Origin: JADCRZ01 sp031399065 | GTDB taxonomy: Bacteria; Bacteroidota; Bacteroidia; Chitinophagales; Chitinophagaceae | Assembly: GCA_031399065.1 (NCBI GenBank) | Contig: JANNOM010000075.1 | Coordinates: 1 to 64,000, forward strand | Direction: 5' to 3' | DNA: 64,000 nucleotides | In this document: positions 60,507 through 64,000 of the stretch, piece after piece | How the letters are laid out: the number at the start of each line of letters is the position of its first letter | How positions within the stretch are numbered: position 1 is the stretch's first letter | Made by a program: the position numbers and the translations under genes | Notes under the pieces: model-generated | Databases searched by the model: none | Told to the model about the DNA's origin: nothing | Seen by the model: the letters and a program-made list of their open reading frames with translations, nothing else

Positions 60507-61262
60507 ATGACAAAAGATCAAAAAAATGAAGTAATTGAACTGCTGAAAGGCAAGTTCTCTCAATACGATAACTTCTACATTACCGATACAGAATCTCTTA
60601 CCGTGGCGCAGGTGGGTAAATTACGCCGGGCCTGTTTCGACAAGAACGTTGAAATGAAAGTGGCTAAGAACACTCTTATCAAGAAAGCGCTGGAATCTTT
60701 AGACGGACAGCGTTATACCGGCGTGTATGATTCTTTACATAAAGTAACTGCCCTGCTTTTTTCCGAAAACCCGAAGGAACCGGCACTTATCCTGAGCTCT
60801 TTCCGTAAGGAAAGCAACGGGGCTAAACCGGAACTTAAAGCCGCATTTATCAATGGAGATATTTACGCAGGTGATAACCAGTTAGCCTCACTCGTTAAGA
60901 TCAAAACCAAAAATGAGTTGATCGGGGAAGTGATAGGATTGCTGCAGTCTCCTGCCAAACGAGTAATCGCAGCATTACTGCATCATCATGAAAAGCAGGC
61001 TTCAGGTGTTGTAGCCGAAGCGGCTGCCCCTGCTGAAGTTAAGGCGATAGACGCTCCGGTCGAGGAAGCCCCTGTAACAAAAGCGGAAGCTCCTGTAACT
61101 AAAGCTGAAGCTCCTGTAACGGAAGCCCCTGCTACAGAAGCTCCGGTTACAGATACCCTGGAAACTGAAGCACACGTATCGGATACCTCTGCTACTGATA
61201 CTCCTGCAACGGATACTCCTGCCACGGATACCCCGGCAAACGATAAACCAGTTGCTGAATAA
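60507..61262 (+). CDS. rplJ: 50S ribosomal protein L10 with long Ala/Pro/Thr repeat tail
   Basis: Residues 1-167 are a normal L10: TKDQKNEVIELLKGKFSQY, VAKNTLIKKALESLDG, ELIGEVIGLLQSPAKRVIAAL. The L7/L12-binding helix should be at its end. Unusually it continues for 84 residues with repeated APVTKAE, APVTEAPATEAP and TDTPATDTPATDTPA units, acidic and proline-rich. L10 of most bacteria is about 165-180 residues and ends near the L7/L12 site. The tail is encoded by two short DNA repeats (about 24 and 15 bases), so slipped-strand length changes are likely. Effect on the stalk unknown. Confidence 0.95.
   Translation: MTKDQKNEVIELLKGKFSQYDNFYITDTESLTVAQVGKLRRACFDKNVEMKVAKNTLIKKALESLDGQRYTGVYDSLHKVTALLFSENPKEPALILSSFRKESNGAKPELKAAFINGDIYAGDNQLASLVKIKTKNELIGEVIGLLQSPAKRVIAALLHHHEKQASGVVAEAAAPAEVKAIDAPVEEAPVTKAEAPVTKAEAPVTEAPATEAPVTDTLETEAHVSDTSATDTPATDTPATDTPANDKPVAE
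61071..61245 (+). repeat. in-frame tandem repeats in the rplJ 3' end
   Basis: Two arrays of imperfect tandem repeats: about three units of GAAGCTCCTGTAACNAAAGC type (first part) and about four units of GATACTCCTGCNACG (15 bases, second part). All units are multiples of three bases, so the frame is preserved and length can vary without frameshift. Confidence 0.7.
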
Positions 61263-61397
61263 TGATTTGATTATTTACAGCCGGTAATACACCGGTGATT
61301 AATTAATAGCCCAGGCCTGAGGGAAAATAAAGGCAAATTTTTTTAAACCATCCGCCGGACCTGTAACAGGTATGAAGGCGGGAAAAATTTAATTCAA

Positions 61398-61772
61398 ATG
61401 GCAGACGTAAAAGTATTAGCAGAACAATTGGTTAGCCTTACTGTAAAAGAAGTACAGGAATTGGCTGATGTATTAAAAGCAGATTATGGTATCGAACCAG
61501 CCGCAGCCGCAGTAGTAGTTAGCAGCGGAGATGGCGGTGGTGCTGCTGTTGTAGAAGAGCAGACAGCCTTCAACGTAATCCTGAAAAGTGGTGGTCCTTC
61601 CAAACTGAACGTTGTTAAGATTGTTAAAGATCTGACTGGTTTAGGTTTGAAAGAAGCAAAAGAACTGGTTGATAGCGCTCCGAAAGCAATCAAAGAAGGG
61701 GTTACAAAAGCAGAAGCCGAAGAGCTGAAGGCGAAATTAACGGAAGCTGGTGCTGACGTTGAAATTCAGTAA
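61398..61772 (+). CDS. rplL: 50S ribosomal protein L7/L12
   Basis: Stalk protein that recruits translation factors. N-terminal dimerisation part LAEQLVSLTVKEVQELADVL, a short Ala/Gly hinge (AAAVVVSSGDGGGAAVVEEQ) and C-terminal domain FNVILKSGGPSKLNVVKIVKDLTGLGLKEAKELVDSAP. The length of 124 residues is normal. The 135-base space after rplJ holds a small hairpin (GCCGGTAATACACCGGTG). Confidence 0.98.
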   Translation: MADVKVLAEQLVSLTVKEVQELADVLKADYGIEPAAAAVVVSSGDGGGAAVVEEQTAFNVILKSGGPSKLNVVKIVKDLTGLGLKEAKELVDSAPKAIKEGVTKAEAEELKAKLTEAGADVEIQ

Positions 61773-61892
61773 TCAGGTTTCAGAATCCGGAATTAATAAA
61801 AGGCCTGTGCTCCCATCGAAAGATGCGTTGTACGGGTTTTTAAGTTGTTGCCAATTGTTATTGTTGGCTAACTTGTTGCACTAACTGCCGTT

Positions 61893-63557
61893 ATGAAGAA
61901 ATTACTCATCCTTTTGCTGATTATAGGAATATTGATTGCGGGTGTATTTTTTTATCTCAAACTGCGTAAATCAAAAGATTTTCAACCTGCTATTAAGCAG
62001 CGACTGTCGAAACTCGTATCGGATGCTTCCAACGGTTTGTATAAACTGGAAATCGAAAACCTCGAAATCGATATACTCGATTCCAAACTTACCCTCGTTA
62101 ATGCCCACCTGGTGCCGGATACGGCCATCTACTCATTGCTGGAACAGCAACAAAAAGCACCGAATGATTTATTTGATGTGCGTATAGATAAATTATCCAT
62201 TGATGATATAGATATCACTTCCCTGTCTACCAATAAAAATATCCGTTTAAATAAATTGTTTATCGATGCGCCTGAAGTAAAAGTATGGCATAAAAAGCAG
62301 CCATATAATATCCCGGCAGATAGTAGTAAAACGATCTACCAGCAAATATCGAAAGATATTAGCACCATTAAAGTAGACACCATCCTGGTACGCAATGTCG
62401 GTTTTACGCATTATAACCGGTTAAAAAAGGATAAGAAAAGCCAGCTTAAAAATGTTAACCTGGTTTTTACGGGGTTGCTTATGGATTCAACTACGCAATA
62501 TGACAAAGACAGGTTCTTGTATGCGGAAGATTGCAGGATCAGTGTTCAGGACTATACCGTTAACACCTCGGATAAACTGTACCGCTTCTCGGCCGCTATG
62601 CTGCAAATAAAAACAAGGGACCAGGTGATGGAAATGGATAGCATTTCGCTTAAGCCCGTACTCAACCGCGCTGATTTTTACAGAAAAGTCGGCTTTCAAA
62701 AAGACATATTCGATATTAAAATCGCTAAAATGAGTTTTAGCAAAGTGGAATGGTGGTCATTGCTGGCAGAAGAGTCTTTTATTTCATCGGTACTGAGTCT
62801 TGAAGACGGAAGCATCAGGATATATAATGATAAGTCGAAGCAGCCTGAAGGTAAAAGCAGGCAGGGAAAGTTTCCGCATCAGCTGTTGGCGAAAGTGCCC
62901 TTCAATATTGAACTCGATACCATCCGTTTATCTGATATCGACGTTTCTTACGAAGAGTTTAACCCGGTATCTGAAGAGGCCGGGACTATTTTTTTCGATA
63001 ATATCAGGGGAAAAATTACGAATATTACCAACAACCCCGCGCGTATTAAACAGGATAAACATTGTATAATCGATGTAAACGCGGTTTTCCTAAAAAAAAC
63101 TCCCTTAAAAGCGGTATTTGACTTCGACCTAATGAGCATAAAAAATGGAGCATTTACCGTAAAGGCATCTATAGGTTCTATAAGCAATGAGCAGTTAAAT
63201 ACCATACTTATCCCGCTGGCGATGGTTAAAATCAATAGTGTGCAGGTCAAGAGTGTGGATCTTACAGTAAGGGGAGATAATTACAAGGGAAATGGCACTG
63301 TAAAATTGCTGTACGAAGACTTGAATATAACGGCGCTTAAAAATAAGGACGATACGCTGAAGAAAAGATCCCTGCTTAGTTTTATAGCCAATAATTTTAT
63401 TATTAAAAAGGAAAATCCGGAGAAAGGCAAAGCTCCCCGGGTGGAAAGCGGTACCCATCAACACGTTGCCTATCGATCTTTTTTCAATCTTCTTTGGAAG
63501 ACCATTTTCGTTTCTGCCGCCAAAACGGTGGGGTATAAGGCAAAGAATAAAAAATAG
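61893..63557 (+). CDS. membrane-anchored AsmA-like protein between rplL and rpoB
   Basis: An N-terminal anchor (KKLLILLLIIGILIAGVFFYLKL) is followed by a long beta-rich part with repeated segments Val/Ile-x-Ile-Asp-x-Ile-x-Ile (ENLEIDILDSKLTLVNAHLV, VRIDKLSIDDIDITSLS, IDAPEVKVWHK, IELDTIRLSDIDVSYEEF, KSVDLTVRGDN), typical of AsmA/DUF748-like bridge-type lipid-transfer proteins. Length 554 residues; the C-terminal tail is basic and helical. No exact family is recognised. The position between rplL and rpoB is unusual because these are normally adjacent. rpoB has its own promoter after this gene. Confidence 0.75.
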   Translation: MKKLLILLLIIGILIAGVFFYLKLRKSKDFQPAIKQRLSKLVSDASNGLYKLEIENLEIDILDSKLTLVNAHLVPDTAIYSLLEQQQKAPNDLFDVRIDKLSIDDIDITSLSTNKNIRLNKLFIDAPEVKVWHKKQPYNIPADSSKTIYQQISKDISTIKVDTILVRNVGFTHYNRLKKDKKSQLKNVNLVFTGLLMDSTTQYDKDRFLYAEDCRISVQDYTVNTSDKLYRFSAAMLQIKTRDQVMEMDSISLKPVLNRADFYRKVGFQKDIFDIKIAKMSFSKVEWWSLLAEESFISSVLSLEDGSIRIYNDKSKQPEGKSRQGKFPHQLLAKVPFNIELDTIRLSDIDVSYEEFNPVSEEAGTIFFDNIRGKITNITNNPARIKQDKHCIIDVNAVFLKKTPLKAVFDFDLMSIKNGAFTVKASIGSISNEQLNTILIPLAMVKINSVQVKSVDLTVRGDNYKGNGTVKLLYEDLNITALKNKDDTLKKRSLLSFIANNFIIKKENPEKGKAPRVESGTHQHVAYRSFFNLLWKTIFVSAAKTVGYKAKNKK

Positions 63558-63654
63558 GGAAATCTGAATAAAAAACGCTTAGATACCACTTAAACTTTCA
63601 AAATGACCATTTTAGGACTTTAAAATATCTTTTTACCTTTTCCCCATCTTTCCA

Positions 63655-63662
63655 TACCTTTG
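63655..63662 (+). promoter_or_regulatory. -7 element TACCTTTG of rpoB
   Basis: Exact TAnnTTTG match about 140 bases before the rpoB ATG and after the AsmA-like gene; the sequence ACCTTTGCA is also seen upstream of rplK and the tRNA operon. Confidence 0.6.
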
Positions 63663-63800
63663 CACTCCCCTTATAGTGGGCTAATCAGCAAAAGTAGGGA
63701 TACAAATGTCCATTTGTTGTATAACTGCTTGATTATCAAAGAAGAATTTCGTGGGATTTATAGTAGTTGGTAGCAAATTTAAAAACCGGTTTATTACAAT

Positions 63801-64000
63801 ATGTCTTCAACAAAACTGAAAAGCAGGATTAATTTCGGTAAAATTAAAAATTTAGCCGAAACTCCTGATCTACTCGAAGTACAAATCCAGTCATTTAAAG
63901 AGTATTTCCAATTAGAAACTACGCCTGATAAGCGTAATATCGAAGGGTTGTTCCGTGTGTTCAAAGAGAATTTCCCGATTACCGACACACGTAATATATT
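63801..64000 (+). CDS. rpoB: RNA polymerase beta subunit, 5' part only
   Basis: The first 66 codons are present; the gene continues past the window. The sequence SSTKLKSRINFGKIKN, LLEVQIQSFKEYFQ and GLFRVFKENFPITDTRNI is the conserved N-terminus of bacterial RpoB, as in other Bacteroidota. The start is fixed by the ATG right after a short leader. Confidence 0.95.
   Translation, partial: MSSTKLKSRINFGKIKNLAETPDLLEVQIQSFKEYFQLETTPDKRNIEGLFRVFKENFPITDTRNI

Noticed and set aside
61071..61245. Frameshift artefact as a cause of the long L10 tail
   Set aside because: The tail is in frame with L10, uses a consistent Ala/Pro/Thr pattern and ends in a proper TAA.

Overview
The window looks like a chromosomal segment of a Bacteroidota bacterium, most likely family Chitinophagaceae or a close relative. 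The evidence is the house-keeping order tuf - tRNA-Trp - secE - nusG - rplK - rplA - rplJ - rplL - rpoB, promoter elements of the Bacteroidota type (TAnnTTTG), type IX secretion components (PorV/PorU-like proteins and a C-terminal sorting domain), SusC-like CarboxypepD_reg plus TonB receptors, lipoproteins with a Cys-Lys-Lys or Cys-Glu-Lys start, and TAT-exported Gfo/Idh/MocA oxidoreductases. Taxonomy is inferred from gene content only.

Layout. 1-8.9 kb: a partial unknown gene, a decayed lipoprotein, then core genes (LysM protein, fmt, NamZ-like muramidase, SlyD-like FKBP, pepT, dcd, a phosphopantetheinyl transferase with a TTG start, a DUF2130 protein). 8.9-15.8 kb: a minus-strand phosphorus-scavenging unit (TonB-dependent receptor, acidic lipoprotein of unknown function, beta-propeller phytase) with a TPR/HTH regulator upstream. 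16-21.9 kb: an AraC regulator facing an operon of DUF1080 lipoprotein, TAT-exported Gfo/Idh/MocA oxidoreductase, secreted sugar isomerase/epimerase-fold protein and a PhyH dioxygenase, met by a second exported Gfo/Idh/MocA protein; this gene set resembles the 3-keto-glycoside route of glycan cleavage. 22-25.7 kb: a GH36-like secreted glycosidase and a DUF6807 protein.

25.7-44.3 kb is an AT-richer accessory region ending at tRNA-Gln. It holds secreted proteins of unknown function, a sterol-desaturase pair, a LytS/LytTR two-component system, lipoproteins, a T9SS cargo protein and two alpha/beta hydrolase lipoproteins. Between these lie several broken genes that are easily missed: a 27-codon caspase-like start, a T9SS-type surface-protein start with a nonsense codon, a frameshifted C-terminal piece, a lipoprotein leader with a stop at codon 5, a 234-codon pseudogene with two internal stops, the start of a membrane-anchored AraC regulator, and the tail of a serine recombinase beside the tRNA. 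This pattern suggests an old, eroding island.

44.4-54.4 kb: tyrS, a PorV2/PorU2-like pair (the 1702-residue PorU2 protein changes base composition part-way), a polytopic membrane protein and ribE. 54.4-64 kb: rpsU, a XerC/D recombinase, hpf, four tRNAs (Thr, Tyr, Gly, Thr), tuf, tRNA-Trp, secE-nusG and the rplKAJL-rpoB cluster. Two oddities stand out there: ribosomal protein L10 carries an 84-residue Ala/Pro/Thr-rich repeat tail, and a 554-residue AsmA-like membrane-anchored protein sits between rplL and rpoB, which has its own promoter.
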